Below, one piece after another: positions 1 to 8,253 of a stretch of 64,000 nt of DNA. The notes under the pieces were generated by a model. The model had not been told where the DNA came from, did no database searches, and was given only the letters and a program-made list of their open reading frames with translations. Position numbers and translations under genes: made by a program. The DNA is from Chitinophagaceae bacterium (GTDB lineage: Bacteria; Bacteroidota; Bacteroidia; Chitinophagales; Chitinophagaceae): the NCBI GenBank assembly GCA_947446645.1, contig CANFHA010000013.1, forward strand, positions 1 through 64,000, written 5' to 3'. Within the stretch, counting starts at the first letter, position 1. Every line of letters begins with the position of its first letter.

Positions 1-82
1 TATGTGTGTCCACGTTCGCCTTGGGAAACAGGTGGTCGTACTCTTCACCGCTTTTAATCGTCCGCTGTTTTCTTGCCTCCAT
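1..82 (-). CDS. Transglutaminase-like protein, N-terminal fragment cut by window edge
   Basis: The 27 visible codons begin MEARK, then an SG.EYDHLFPK stretch and VDTH, and match the start of the protein at 60357-62249 almost residue for residue. The ATG is at 82-80 and overlaps the end of the LEA-like gene by 29 bp, whereas in element 2 the two genes are separated by 3 bp. The rest of the gene is outside the window, so presence of the transglutaminase core is inferred from the paralogue only. Confidence 0.8.
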   Translation of the reverse strand, partial: MEARKQRTIKSGEEYDHLFPKANVDTH

Positions 83-566
83 TTCCTTCGTGTTTTAGTG
101 TTACATCCTGTTTGTGTTCATAGGGCAGTTGAGAAAACCCAAGATCAATCGTGGTAATGACCCCTACCGTGAAAACAATGGCCTTGTTGTTGAGCAGGGA
201 TTTTACCACATCGTACATCACTGAAAAGAAGCTGAGAACAGGTATCTTCACCATCATGTCCTGTATCAATACCTGTCCGTATGCGGGTATCTTGATGTCT
301 TTGTTGACGACTTGTGAACTGCCTGCCAGCACTCCTTTGTGCGTGATCTCAATGAATGGGTACTTGATCTTGAAACTTGCCCCGGTGGGGTTCTTTAACA
401 GCGCATCTACTTTTATCGTCAATCCTTCGAGGCTTAGTTTATGGATGTTTGCGTTCGGTATTACCTGCAACTGCACCTGCGCCCGTTTGATGTTCCGTAA
501 GTAGGCTATGCCTGCTATCGCTCCCGCACCGATTACCGTTCCTGCTATTATTTTAGTTAAGCTCAT
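54..566 (-). CDS. LEA14-like membrane-anchored protein (element 1 copy)
   Basis: 170 residues. The first 23 form a glycine-rich hydrophobic anchor after a short MSLTK start, followed by a beta-rich domain with the pattern typical of LEA_2/WHy proteins: a VDALLKNPTG motif near residue 55 and alternating strands to about residue 150. The paralogue at 62253-62735 is very similar through the whole domain (identical runs such as LSLEGLTIKVDALLKNPTG), and differs mainly in the anchor and the tail. The C-terminus here is longer (GNGGKKTADD). It overlaps the upstream small membrane protein by 14 bp, as expected of a tightly packed operon. Likely faces the periplasm or a viral membrane; no function is known to me for this family in such elements. 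Confidence 0.8.
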   Translation of the reverse strand: MSLTKIIAGTVIGAGAIAGIAYLRNIKRAQVQLQVIPNANIHKLSLEGLTIKVDALLKNPTGASFKIKYPFIEITHKGVLAGSSQVVNKDIKIPAYGQVLIQDMMVKIPVLSFFSVMYDVVKSLLNNKAIVFTVGVITTIDLGFSQLPYEHKQDVTLKHEGNGGKKTADD

Positions 567-759
567 TGTCTTTGCTTTTTCTTTTCCTGTCCAGGTAGTC
601 CGCAGCCAGCTTGTACCCCAACCAAACTGCGCCGCCTAAAAAGGCTTTAAGGCCATAGTCCAATAGTCCGTTCACGTCCACGTTGGCAAGGAGTATCGTA
701 CCTGTAAGCAATACATTGCTGAAGTGGCTGGTGGCAGCCGCTGTATCCGTCTTTATCAT
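553..759 (-). CDS. Small membrane protein, first gene of the structural operon (element 1)
   Basis: 68 residues from the ATG at 759. The open frame continues upstream to 927, but this start is chosen because the paralogue at 62732-62929 begins at the same point (MIKTD here, MLKTD there) and because a promoter with a shared motif lies at 780-812. Residues 16-50 form a hydrophobic stretch containing GTILLANVDV and a second segment GGAVWLGYKLAADYL, followed by a basic tail. It probably spans or lies on a membrane. Role unknown; position at the head of the operon is conserved in both elements. Confidence 0.75.
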   Translation of the reverse strand: MIKTDTAAATSHFSNVLLTGTILLANVDVNGLLDYGLKAFLGGAVWLGYKLAADYLDRKRKSKDNELN

Positions 760-779
760 AAAAACTGTGTTGATTTTAG

Positions 780-812
780 TAAAGGTATAAGCGTGGAAAA
801 AGGGTACTTTCC
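780..812 (-). promoter_or_regulatory. Promoter of the element 1 structural operon
   Basis: On the minus strand GGAAAGTACCCTTTTT begins at 812 and a -7 box TACCTTTA occupies 787-780. The same arrangement, with the same 25-base distance from the first G to the -7 box, is found at 62981-62949 and 1722-1690. The -7 box matches the Bacteroidota consensus TAnnTTTG at 7 of 8 positions. Confidence 0.65.
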
Positions 813-883
813 GTGTTTGGGACAAAGAGGACAGTTGTTGCACCACATTCCTCATACATCCACCACAATCCCTGCAAATCGTC

Positions 884-1117
884 TTATCCTGTGATGACTT
901 CGCTCGGCATACCCAGCTTTTGGACAATGGTCTTTACCTGTGCGTTGTTATAGTACCTGCCGTGCTTATCGCCGATCTCGGCTGTAAACGGGGCTAACCA
1001 TCGGTAAAGTGTTTTTAAGCTGATACCGTAAAGTCCGGCGATCTGTTTGCTTGTGAGCGGGGTTATGGTAAATGCTACGTCTCCGGTTCCCTCTGCTGCT
1101 TGTTTGTTAGCTTTCAT
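884..1117 (-). CDS. Small helix-turn-helix protein (DUF4248-like), element 1
   Basis: 77 residues with a predicted helix-turn-helix: a segment SKQIAGLYGISLKTLYRWL followed by PF..EIG.KHGRYY and ..QV..I...LG.P. Two more proteins in the window share this pattern (9346-9561 and 63053-63274), so three family members are present. The layout resembles the small DUF4248 proteins common in Bacteroidota mobile elements; the family name is from memory and unverified. It is 2 bp downstream of the 1120-1662 gene and directly upstream of the structural promoter, a place that suits a regulator of that promoter. Regulation is inference. Confidence 0.7.
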   Translation of the reverse strand: MKANKQAAEGTGDVAFTITPLTSKQIAGLYGISLKTLYRWLAPFTAEIGDKHGRYYNNAQVKTIVQKLGMPSEVITG

Positions 1118-1119
1118 AA

Positions 1120-1662
1120 TTATTGATTGATGTAATTGAAATGATAGATGGTTTTATAGAACAGCTCCAGTATGCTTTTTGCCTGTAGTTTCAACAGCTT
1201 TTCCCTGCACTGGTTGAGGATGGATTGGGACGGGTGCAGCGAATACAGGTAATAGTGCAGTGCAAATACTGTATAGTGTTTAAGATAGCCCCGTACTTCA
1301 CTGCGCTTTTCCTGAATACCTAGATACCATAGCTTTGTCTCGGCGAATCCCTGATGGTATTTTGGGTTGAACCATACTGAGGGTGCAGGGAGTACCTTTA
1401 CTTCTTTTGCTGCCCGGTGCTTTTCGGCGAGTATTATGCGCTCACAAAAAGCAATAAGTGATTTCTTTCTGTGGGTAGCATCCCTGAAATAGATAAGCAG
1501 GTGTTCCTTAGCAATCCTTATTTCATCATCTGAGAATTTCTGTTCGCTCCATAATATCGCATGTGCGAAATTCCAGGCTACCTTGCTGAGGTAGTGAACA
1601 TTCATTTTCCTTGTTCCGAACTCTTTCATCGGCGGCATTAGTTCTTTGATCTTTGTATCCAT
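1120..1662 (-). CDS. Conserved element protein, paired with the small HTH gene (element 1)
   Basis: 180 residues from the ATG at 1662; an in-frame TTG at 1692 lies on the -7 box and is rejected. Rich in helix, with a conserved core SLIAFCERIILAEKH near the middle, APSVWFNPKYHQGF after it and a C-terminal CREKLLKLQAKSILELFY. The paralogue at 63280-63819 shares IAFCERIILA, P.P.S.WFN and LFY.TI, but overall identity looks moderate. No known domain is recognised. It is the first gene of a two-gene unit with the HTH protein in both elements, so an early or regulatory role is likely. Confidence 0.7.
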   Translation of the reverse strand: MDTKIKELMPPMKEFGTRKMNVHYLSKVAWNFAHAILWSEQKFSDDEIRIAKEHLLIYFRDATHRKKSLIAFCERIILAEKHRAAKEVKVLPAPSVWFNPKYHQGFAETKLWYLGIQEKRSEVRGYLKHYTVFALHYYLYSLHPSQSILNQCREKLLKLQAKSILELFYKTIYHFNYINQ

Positions 1663-1689
1663 ATCGACTGTTTTTGACCTTTTTCGACA

Positions 1690-1722
1690 CAAAGATGCTA
1701 TTGCCGCAAAGGGCTACTTTCC
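1690..1722 (-). promoter_or_regulatory. Promoter of the regulatory gene pair (element 1)
   Basis: On the minus strand GGAAAGTAGCCCTTTG starts at 1722 and a -7 box CATCTTTG lies at 1697-1690, again 25 bases after the first G. It would give a leader of about 20 nt before the ATG at 1662. This is the third example of the motif in the window. Confidence 0.6.
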
Positions 1723-1785
1723 ACTTAGCGCAGGTAACGTGAGGTAAACGCAGGAAATAGCAGGAAATGGTAAGGAAGGGAATGA

Positions 1786-1835
1786 AACTGCATGAAACAG
1801 CATAAAACGTTCGTTTTCTGCACGTTTCTGCATGA
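1786..1835. repeat. Imperfect 50-bp dyad between divergent genes
   Basis: An imperfect inverted repeat is centred on AACGTTCGTT at 1806-1815. Its arms carry GCATGAAAC/GTTTCTGCATG and AGCATAAAACG/CGTTTTCTGCA. Just before it, at 1748-1770, GCAGGAAAT occurs as short direct repeats. It lies between the leftward operon and the rightward cargo, where an operator or a replication origin would be plausible. No test of either is possible here. Confidence 0.45.
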
Positions 1836-2154
1836 AAGGGAATTAAAATGCAAGGTAATAGCTGGAAATGATTTCATAAATCAGGTTCCTAATGTCTCAA
1901 TACCTGCACTATGCATTTTGAATATAGATAAACCTATGATCAAGGAATTTACCACAGCAAAAAGAATAAAGGCTTACTTCCCCAAAGTGAACATTATAGC
2001 CTACACACTATACGAGAAGAACTATAATAGAGCTTCAGAGTATGAGATTGATCAATTTGTTCCCAAAAGTTGTTCGATTGAAAGAATTGACGACAAATAT
2101 TATAGATTTGTTGCACCTCGCTTAATCTTTGGTTTAGTGTTGGCGGCGAGTTAA
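1792..2154 (+). CDS. Degenerate response-regulator receiver-like fragment
   Basis: Up to 120 residues. The stretch from about residue 37 (IPALCILNIDKPMIKEF, then AKRIKAYFPKVNIIAYT, then FVPKSCS) follows the beta3-to-beta5 layout of a CheY receiver: the IDKP turn, the helix before FP, the conserved threonine and the lysine in VPK. The N-terminal acidic pocket and first strand of a normal receiver are missing, and no DNA-binding domain follows, so it looks truncated. The ATG at 1792 lies inside the dyad, so the true start is uncertain. It is AT-rich like the rest of the cargo. Confidence 0.4.
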   Translation: MKQHKTFVFCTFLHERELKCKVIAGNDFINQVPNVSIPALCILNIDKPMIKEFTTAKRIKAYFPKVNIIAYTLYEKNYNRASEYEIDQFVPKSCSIERIDDKYYRFVAPRLIFGLVLAAS

Positions 2155-2266
2155 TTATGATTGGAGGGTATTCAAGAATGATTAAACAATAGTCGAAAAA
2201 CTTTGAAATACAGTTAACCGTAGATTGAAACTGATTTGAAACAAATAAGATTACAGTAGAAAACTG

Positions 2267-4105
2267 ATGTTTTTGACTGAAATACTAAATCAAATTGGCA
2301 ATTCAATATACTTTCACGTTGCAATCTTTCAATATAAAATCGCATTCAAATCGTATCAAATGAAGAGTACCTCCCCTAACGACAACCATACTAAATTGAA
2401 ATATAAAAGCGTAAAGGAACTACCTAACTTCCCCTTTGCTTCGATTGAAGAAGTACACGCTTCGGTAAAACGGAAGCAAATCAATTTCAAAATTTGGACA
2501 GATGTAAATTTAATATCGGAATTTGGGAGTAACTACTCTAAAAATTTAAAGAGGTCTATCACAGTCATACAGTATTGCGTCATCTGGACAGGCATTCTCT
2601 TACCAATCATCTTTTCAATTGCTTCGGGAAATTATTGGCTCTTACTAACAATTCCACTTTCCTTTCTGGGGACGGCTACGACATCTCCTACATCATTTAG
2701 ATGGATATTTATACTCCTGGCAATTGGTTTGGTTGCTTTTGCGCCTTGGATTGATAACACGACAATTCAGGCATCCTTCTTATTCTTCGGATTGTCAAAT
2801 TTATCAATAAATGCCCTTCGCATGGTGAACGAAGGAACAGTACTTAATATTATCTATAAAAATGAAGAAGCGTTTATTTGGGGTTATCTCAACAAAGCAT
2901 TTACAATAGTTATTAATAAAACAGGAGAGGCATTGTTTCCTGATTTGCCTAGTCAATTTGAAAAAGAACAGTCTCAAGTTCAACAAACTTCGGTGCCTAA
3001 AAATAATAATGTTCCAATAAATTTTCCGTATCGGAAGGGTGCTAAGTGGGGGTTTGCTAATTCAAATAAAGAAATTGCTATTGAATGTGTTTTTGAGCGA
3101 GCCTGCCCATTTTTCGAAGGGATTGCATCAGTAAAAATGAATGGCAAGTGGGGTTGTGTTAATGAAAGAGGGAAGCTAATTATTGATTGTAAATATGAAG
3201 ACATAACTCACTATTACGGAGTTGAAGGCATTAGATTTTTTAAAGAAGTCGCAGTGGTAAAATTGAATGACAAATATGGGTTTATAGATAAACGAGGAAA
3301 TCAAATAATCCCATGTTCCTATGATGAGGTGTGTTCGCATTACGAGAAATTTTCAGAGGGCTTTGCAGCGGTTAAGGTTAATAATAAGTGGGGATTTATC
3401 GACATGGCGGGGAAAACAGTTATTCCTTTTGCGTATGACTGGGCTGATAATTTCTCCGAAGGCCTTGCGGCGGTTAAATTGAAAGATAAGTATGGTTTTA
3501 TTGATAAGCACGGTAATGTAGTTATACCATTTATCTACGATGAAACTGAGAGGTTTGTCGAAGGGTTAGCGGTAGTAAAATTGATAGACAGGGATACGGA
3601 ATTTAGTGATTGTAGATATGGCTATGTAGACAGAAATGGCAAACAAGTTATATCCTTAATTTATGATCATGCAATTGAATTCACGGAAGGTTTAGCTTGT
3701 GTAAGCAAACAAAATAAAGTAGGTTTTATTGACCCTAAAGGCAGGGAGGTAATATCCTGCATTTATGATGACGCATGGCGTTTCAGCGAAGGCATGGCAA
3801 GGGTTGGGAAAAGAGGGAAAGGTGATTTTATGGACTTCACCTATGGGTACATCGACAAACGAGGAAAACAGACAATTCCATATACTTATACTTTCAGCGA
3901 CAATTTTTCAGACGGTCTTGCAACGATAGAGGTAGATAGTAAATATGGTTTTATTAATAGTGCCGGAACTGTTGTTATTCCCTGCATTTATGATGATATA
4001 GGCTGGAAATTCGTCAATGGATTGGCGAGAGTCGCCATAAAGCGAAATGGTATTTGGGAAGGTGGCTATATAGACACTAAAGGAACTGAATATTGGGAAA
4101 AGTAA
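2267..4105 (+). CDS. Membrane protein with C-terminal WG repeats
   Basis: 612 residues from the ATG at 2267; an alternative start is the ATG at 2360 (MKSTSPND). Residues about 105-185 hold three or four hydrophobic segments, and from about 250 onward roughly ten repeats follow, each with a KYGFID or KWGFID core and an IPxxYD.....F.EGLA.V pattern, the WG-repeat (KWG leptospira-type) signature. WG repeats form beta-propeller-like surfaces of unknown ligand in Bacteroidota proteins. The repeats would be displayed on one side of the membrane. It precedes the DUF262 pair by 45 bp and may belong to the same cargo or defence unit; that link is inference. Confidence 0.75.
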   Translation: MFLTEILNQIGNSIYFHVAIFQYKIAFKSYQMKSTSPNDNHTKLKYKSVKELPNFPFASIEEVHASVKRKQINFKIWTDVNLISEFGSNYSKNLKRSITVIQYCVIWTGILLPIIFSIASGNYWLLLTIPLSFLGTATTSPTSFRWIFILLAIGLVAFAPWIDNTTIQASFLFFGLSNLSINALRMVNEGTVLNIIYKNEEAFIWGYLNKAFTIVINKTGEALFPDLPSQFEKEQSQVQQTSVPKNNNVPINFPYRKGAKWGFANSNKEIAIECVFERACPFFEGIASVKMNGKWGCVNERGKLIIDCKYEDITHYYGVEGIRFFKEVAVVKLNDKYGFIDKRGNQIIPCSYDEVCSHYEKFSEGFAAVKVNNKWGFIDMAGKTVIPFAYDWADNFSEGLAAVKLKDKYGFIDKHGNVVIPFIYDETERFVEGLAVVKLIDRDTEFSDCRYGYVDRNGKQVISLIYDHAIEFTEGLACVSKQNKVGFIDPKGREVISCIYDDAWRFSEGMARVGKRGKGDFMDFTYGYIDKRGKQTIPYTYTFSDNFSDGLATIEVDSKYGFINSAGTVVIPCIYDDIGWKFVNGLARVAIKRNGIWEGGYIDTKGTEYWEK

Positions 4106-4150
4106 ATACACTTACAAAACACTAACCGCTAAACAACATATTCTCTACTT

Positions 4151-5938
4151 ATGAGCAATCTATTATACTCGGTACAAGACATTTTTAGCAATGAAGCCAA
4201 CGGCTACTTACAAAAGGAAAAAAAAGAATTTTTCAATATACCTGTATATCAACGTGGCTATAAATGGAAGCCCTCTCAAGTGAATAAGCTTTTGGTTGAC
4301 ATAAATAATTTTCAACCGGAGGGAACTAAATTTTATTGCCTTCAGAATATCACAATAGTGCCTGATAAACTATTGCCAGCGTTTAGCGTAGTTGACGGCC
4401 AACAGCGCTTAACTACACTTGTTGTGCTCTTGTCTTATTTAGATAAGAAAGACCTAATAAAAGGGAAGGTTCGGTTTCCTCCAAATTCAATTAGAGAGCA
4501 AACCAACAATTTTATCAACGATATCATTATCGGCGATGAAGGATTCATCAGTGATCAAGATTGGGATGTATTTATACGGTTAAACAGTCAATTTGATCAT
4601 CAAGATATTTTCTACCTCTTTTCTGCATATCAAGCTATTGATGCATGGTTTAAAGAATTTAAAATTAATGTAGAAGAATTTTCGGCAAAGCTGTTAACTA
4701 ATGTAAAGATTATAGTGAACAACATTTCTGACGATAGCAAAGAAGAAAAGATATTTGGGAACCTAAATTCTAAACGAATACCGTTGGACGGGGCGGATTT
4801 AGTAAGAGCAATATTAATTACCCGTGTAGCATATGAAGAGGGAAAGAAAGAAGGTGCAGACATTAAAAACATTGTTCGAGTAAATGAGCGGCGTGTCCGA
4901 ATTGGATGGGAGTTAGATGACATAAATAATTGGTGGAGTAAGAAGGATGTAAAGAATTATTTCAAAAAACTAATTTCAATTAAATCTGATGAAATCAGCG
5001 AAGGGAATAGGTTGTTTAAGGAGGAGCGATTTCCAATAAACAATCTTCTATTGCTTTTTGCCGAAAAAAATGGAAAGGAAAAACTGACCTTGGAATTTAT
5101 TGAAGAAAAGAATAATAATGCCTTAGCGTTGTATAAGGGGATTGTCAGATTGCACACAACATTAAAAGATTGGTATTTAGATCGAGAAATATATCACTAT
5201 ATAGGTTTCTTATTTGCACAAAGTAAAATCAAGTTCGCAGAAGTATGGGAGATATGGGACACTCCAGGTGCTACACGAAAGGATTTCATTCTTTATTTAA
5301 AAGGAAAAATCAGAGATCTGATTCTTAAAAATGACGAGGTGTTAAATCTTCAGAGTGACAATGTTAATTGGTATGAAAACGAACAAGATAAGTTGGTGAA
5401 AATACTTATTCTTCTTGATGTAATTTGGAGTATTAAAGAAAATCAAGCCTTTCTTCCGAATTCCGCTTTTGAAAAGTATGGTAACGATATTGAACATATT
5501 TTTCCTCAAAACCCACGGGAAGTAAAAGATAAAAAGGCATACATTGAATTTCTAAACACCCATGTTCTAGCAACTCCTAATCGTAAAATTTTAGAGGGAT
5601 TTGATACAAAAATGGACGATACAAATTATCAGAAAAAAATTGACGATTTTATTACCACCCATACTTCACAGACCAAAATACACTCAATTGGTAATCTTGT
5701 TCTGCTTAACGCAAGTAAAAACAGGAGCATTGGAAATAACCCGTACGCTAAAAAGCGAGCTGCCCTTGTGGATGATATAAATAGAGGCACATTTATGAGG
5801 CCGCATACCTTGAAAGTATTTGTTCGATATTTTGATAATGGAAAACTGGAACACCCTGATACCGCACATTGGACAAACATCGATATTGAAGCGAATGCTA
5901 ACGCCATAGAAAAAACAATTACCTCATTTCTAAATTAA
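4151..5938 (+). CDS. DUF262-DUF1524 protein, GmrSD-like
   Basis: 595 residues. The N-terminal DUF262 nucleotide-binding domain shows IPVYQRGYKWKPSQV near residue 31 and the DGQQRLTTL motif near 96. The C-terminal part has the DUF1524 HNH-like nuclease pattern: DIEHIFPQNP near residue 448 and IGNLVLLN...NRSIGN near 514. Family knowledge: proteins of this build (GmrS-GmrD fusions) are type IV restriction enzymes that attack modified phage DNA, and relatives occur in many defence loci. The next gene starts 5 bp downstream and also has DUF262, so the two are probably co-translated. AT-rich relative to the chromosomal genes at 11.6 kb. Defence role is inferred from family. Confidence 0.85.
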   Translation: MSNLLYSVQDIFSNEANGYLQKEKKEFFNIPVYQRGYKWKPSQVNKLLVDINNFQPEGTKFYCLQNITIVPDKLLPAFSVVDGQQRLTTLVVLLSYLDKKDLIKGKVRFPPNSIREQTNNFINDIIIGDEGFISDQDWDVFIRLNSQFDHQDIFYLFSAYQAIDAWFKEFKINVEEFSAKLLTNVKIIVNNISDDSKEEKIFGNLNSKRIPLDGADLVRAILITRVAYEEGKKEGADIKNIVRVNERRVRIGWELDDINNWWSKKDVKNYFKKLISIKSDEISEGNRLFKEERFPINNLLLLFAEKNGKEKLTLEFIEEKNNNALALYKGIVRLHTTLKDWYLDREIYHYIGFLFAQSKIKFAEVWEIWDTPGATRKDFILYLKGKIRDLILKNDEVLNLQSDNVNWYENEQDKLVKILILLDVIWSIKENQAFLPNSAFEKYGNDIEHIFPQNPREVKDKKAYIEFLNTHVLATPNRKILEGFDTKMDDTNYQKKIDDFITTHTSQTKIHSIGNLVLLNASKNRSIGNNPYAKKRAALVDDINRGTFMRPHTLKVFVRYFDNGKLEHPDTAHWTNIDIEANANAIEKTITSFLN

Positions 5939-5943
5939 ATATC

Positions 5944-8109
5944 ATGTCTGCTAATAAATATCTCGAAGAACTATCGGTTGAGCAATTGATAAACAAGTAC
6001 AATTTTATCGTTCCTGAAATACAAAGAGAATATGTGTGGGGAAATAACGATCAGAAAATTCTTGACAAATTTTTTACTGATATAAAGGAAGGTATAGAAG
6101 AAACATCGTTGAGCGCAGAAGATAGACTTCAAGTGGAAATGTTTGAAAAAATGCTCCTAAAGGCTGACAATAAGGATAAAGAGAGTATTGCGAAGCTTAT
6201 GGATACCTATTTGTCAAAAAAGGATATGAACATCGGATTTTTATATTCTTACAAGCCGGGATATTACGTTTATAATGACGTAAATGAAGACGTTTACTTA
6301 ATCGATGGGCAACAGCGATTTACAACTTTATTCTTGTCTTTATTTTACTTCGCTTTAAAGGAGCAAGAAAATTATCAGGACTTTATTGAGCTATTTAAAT
6401 TTGACCCCAAAATAGAAAAAATTGGTTTCGACTATCGAGTAAGGACTTTAACACATAACTTCCTAATTGAGCTATTAGCAAAATGTAAAACGTTAGAAGA
6501 CTTAATTGATATTAAAGAGAAGACGTGGTTTCTGACAGATTTTGCTTTTGATGTTACAGTTAACTCAATGGCACAAACGTTTATAAAACTACATGAGTTT
6601 TTTAGGGAAGATGATAAAAAATATTACCAATTTATCAAAAAGCAAATTAAATTTTGGCACTTTAAAACGGAAGAAACTTCTCAGGGAGAAGAGCTATATA
6701 TAACAATGAACTCACGTGGGCAACAACTGGCCGACAACGAAAATATCAGAGCCAGTTTGTTTGAAAACGAACAGGTTAAGAAGCAACAAATTGAATGGGG
6801 GGCAAAATGGGAGACATGGCAGGATTTCTTTTGGCAACACAAAGAGGCAAATGGTAATGCAGATTTCGGATTGAATCAATTTCTTAAATGGGTGAATATT
6901 ATTGAAACCTTTTCTAATCATATATTCAAGACAAGAGAAGAAGCTGAAAGGAAATATAAAAGCCTTATTAATGACAATCAGCTATTGGATTATGTAACGC
7001 TATTTGAAATTGAGCCCTACTTTAAAGCACTTGACGCTCTTATGTCTTATCACAAAGCAGGGAGTTTTGATAGTAGCTATTTTCGCTCGAATTTTTCTCC
7101 CGATTGGATGAAGAGCGAAATGAGCCAAATAAATTTGATGAAATTATTACCGGCTTTAATGTACTTGAAAAGCAACCAAGATGCAGAAAAAATGAACAGG
7201 TTCGTCCGCTTCTTCAGTAACCTTACATACGACATTGATATAGCTAAAAATCCTGATTCTTCAGTTATCGATGCCATCAGACTTACAAGTCTTTTTCTCA
7301 AAAAGGGATATTCAGATATCATCGATATAGTTGAATTTAAAAAAGAATATGCAAGATTTTTGAGTAGCGAAGAAGTCTTTAAGCTTAACTATTTTAAAAC
7401 TCAAGGCGATTTAAGATTTGATACCGAAAAGGCATTTTGGATTGCAGAGGATTTTCAAGTTCCAAGGGGGAAAATCGGCCACCTTATACAGATGACAATG
7501 TTTGACGGCAATTATTCCTTGTTTTCATTTAACCGATGGTCATATATTTACGAAGCTATTTCTAATTTTTCTTTTGAAAAGTTTAAAGCTGTATCGTTAC
7601 TGTATAGAGAGGCTATAAATAATGAGGCTGAGATATGGGGCAATTTAATTAACACAGAAATGTACGTGAAAGATGTGGACAGACTTTCTGTTGCCGGAAG
7701 TTGGAAAGTCAATAACTCAATATTAAGGATGGTATTAGAAAGGTTTACACGTAAAGAAGAAAAATTGATTGACTATTTGATTTCTAAGGAGAGGGCTTTT
7801 GTTAAATTATATAAGGATGACGGTGAGTTGCGGGCAGAAAGCGATCCTCAAAAGCAACTTTTTCTTTATTACATTTTACACAAGCGAATACTTAATAAGT
7901 GGGCATGGCGAAATTGGAATTTCGGCATGTACGACGGCGATGATTATTTGGATTATGATAGCTTATTTAATAGGAATTTCATTTATCAGTTTTTTAACTC
8001 ACAATGGCGATATAACGTAGGTTATCAAAGAGGCGCTGGAATTTGGCTACAAGATAATTATGAAAGAAAAAGAAATTATTTTTCTGAATTGATTGCATGG
8101 GCTAATTAA
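5944..8109 (+). CDS. Second DUF262 protein, without recognisable HNH motif
   Basis: 721 residues. IVPEIQREYVWGNNDQ near residue 21 and LIDGQQRFTTLFLSLF near 119 identify DUF262. A YITMNSRGQQL stretch near residue 253 corresponds to the usual (L)NxRGxxL motif of the family. I do not see the EHIFPQ/IGNL pair of the upstream protein; instead the C-terminal 150 residues are rich in W, Y and charged residues (NKWAWRNWNFGMYDGDDYLD). It may be a partner subunit to 4151-5938, with nuclease activity supplied in trans. Spacing of 5 bp supports one operon. Confidence 0.8.
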   Translation: MSANKYLEELSVEQLINKYNFIVPEIQREYVWGNNDQKILDKFFTDIKEGIEETSLSAEDRLQVEMFEKMLLKADNKDKESIAKLMDTYLSKKDMNIGFLYSYKPGYYVYNDVNEDVYLIDGQQRFTTLFLSLFYFALKEQENYQDFIELFKFDPKIEKIGFDYRVRTLTHNFLIELLAKCKTLEDLIDIKEKTWFLTDFAFDVTVNSMAQTFIKLHEFFREDDKKYYQFIKKQIKFWHFKTEETSQGEELYITMNSRGQQLADNENIRASLFENEQVKKQQIEWGAKWETWQDFFWQHKEANGNADFGLNQFLKWVNIIETFSNHIFKTREEAERKYKSLINDNQLLDYVTLFEIEPYFKALDALMSYHKAGSFDSSYFRSNFSPDWMKSEMSQINLMKLLPALMYLKSNQDAEKMNRFVRFFSNLTYDIDIAKNPDSSVIDAIRLTSLFLKKGYSDIIDIVEFKKEYARFLSSEEVFKLNYFKTQGDLRFDTEKAFWIAEDFQVPRGKIGHLIQMTMFDGNYSLFSFNRWSYIYEAISNFSFEKFKAVSLLYREAINNEAEIWGNLINTEMYVKDVDRLSVAGSWKVNNSILRMVLERFTRKEEKLIDYLISKERAFVKLYKDDGELRAESDPQKQLFLYYILHKRILNKWAWRNWNFGMYDGDDYLDYDSLFNRNFIYQFFNSQWRYNVGYQRGAGIWLQDNYERKRNYFSELIAWAN

Positions 8110-8148
8110 TTTGCTACTAGGCTAAATAGATATACCTCTACCACCCCT

Positions 8149-8194
8149 AAATGTTATTTAAACATTTTTATGTAAAATGAAGTTTATAATTTTG
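8149..8194 (+). promoter_or_regulatory. Operator palindrome and promoter of the XRE/ImmA-like gene
   Basis: A perfect 7-bp inverted repeat AAATGTT-ATTTA-AACATTT lies at 8149-8167, and a consensus -7 box TAATTTTG at 8187-8194 is 19 bases after it. The palindrome therefore covers the -33 region, a good place for autorepression by the XRE protein encoded just downstream. The 144-bp gap between 8109 and 8254 holds nothing else recognisable. Confidence 0.55.
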
Positions 8195-8253
8195 ATACTT
8201 TTTTTGTGAATTTACAAAATTGTTTTTATTTTTGTCCCATCAATAAAAGCAAA

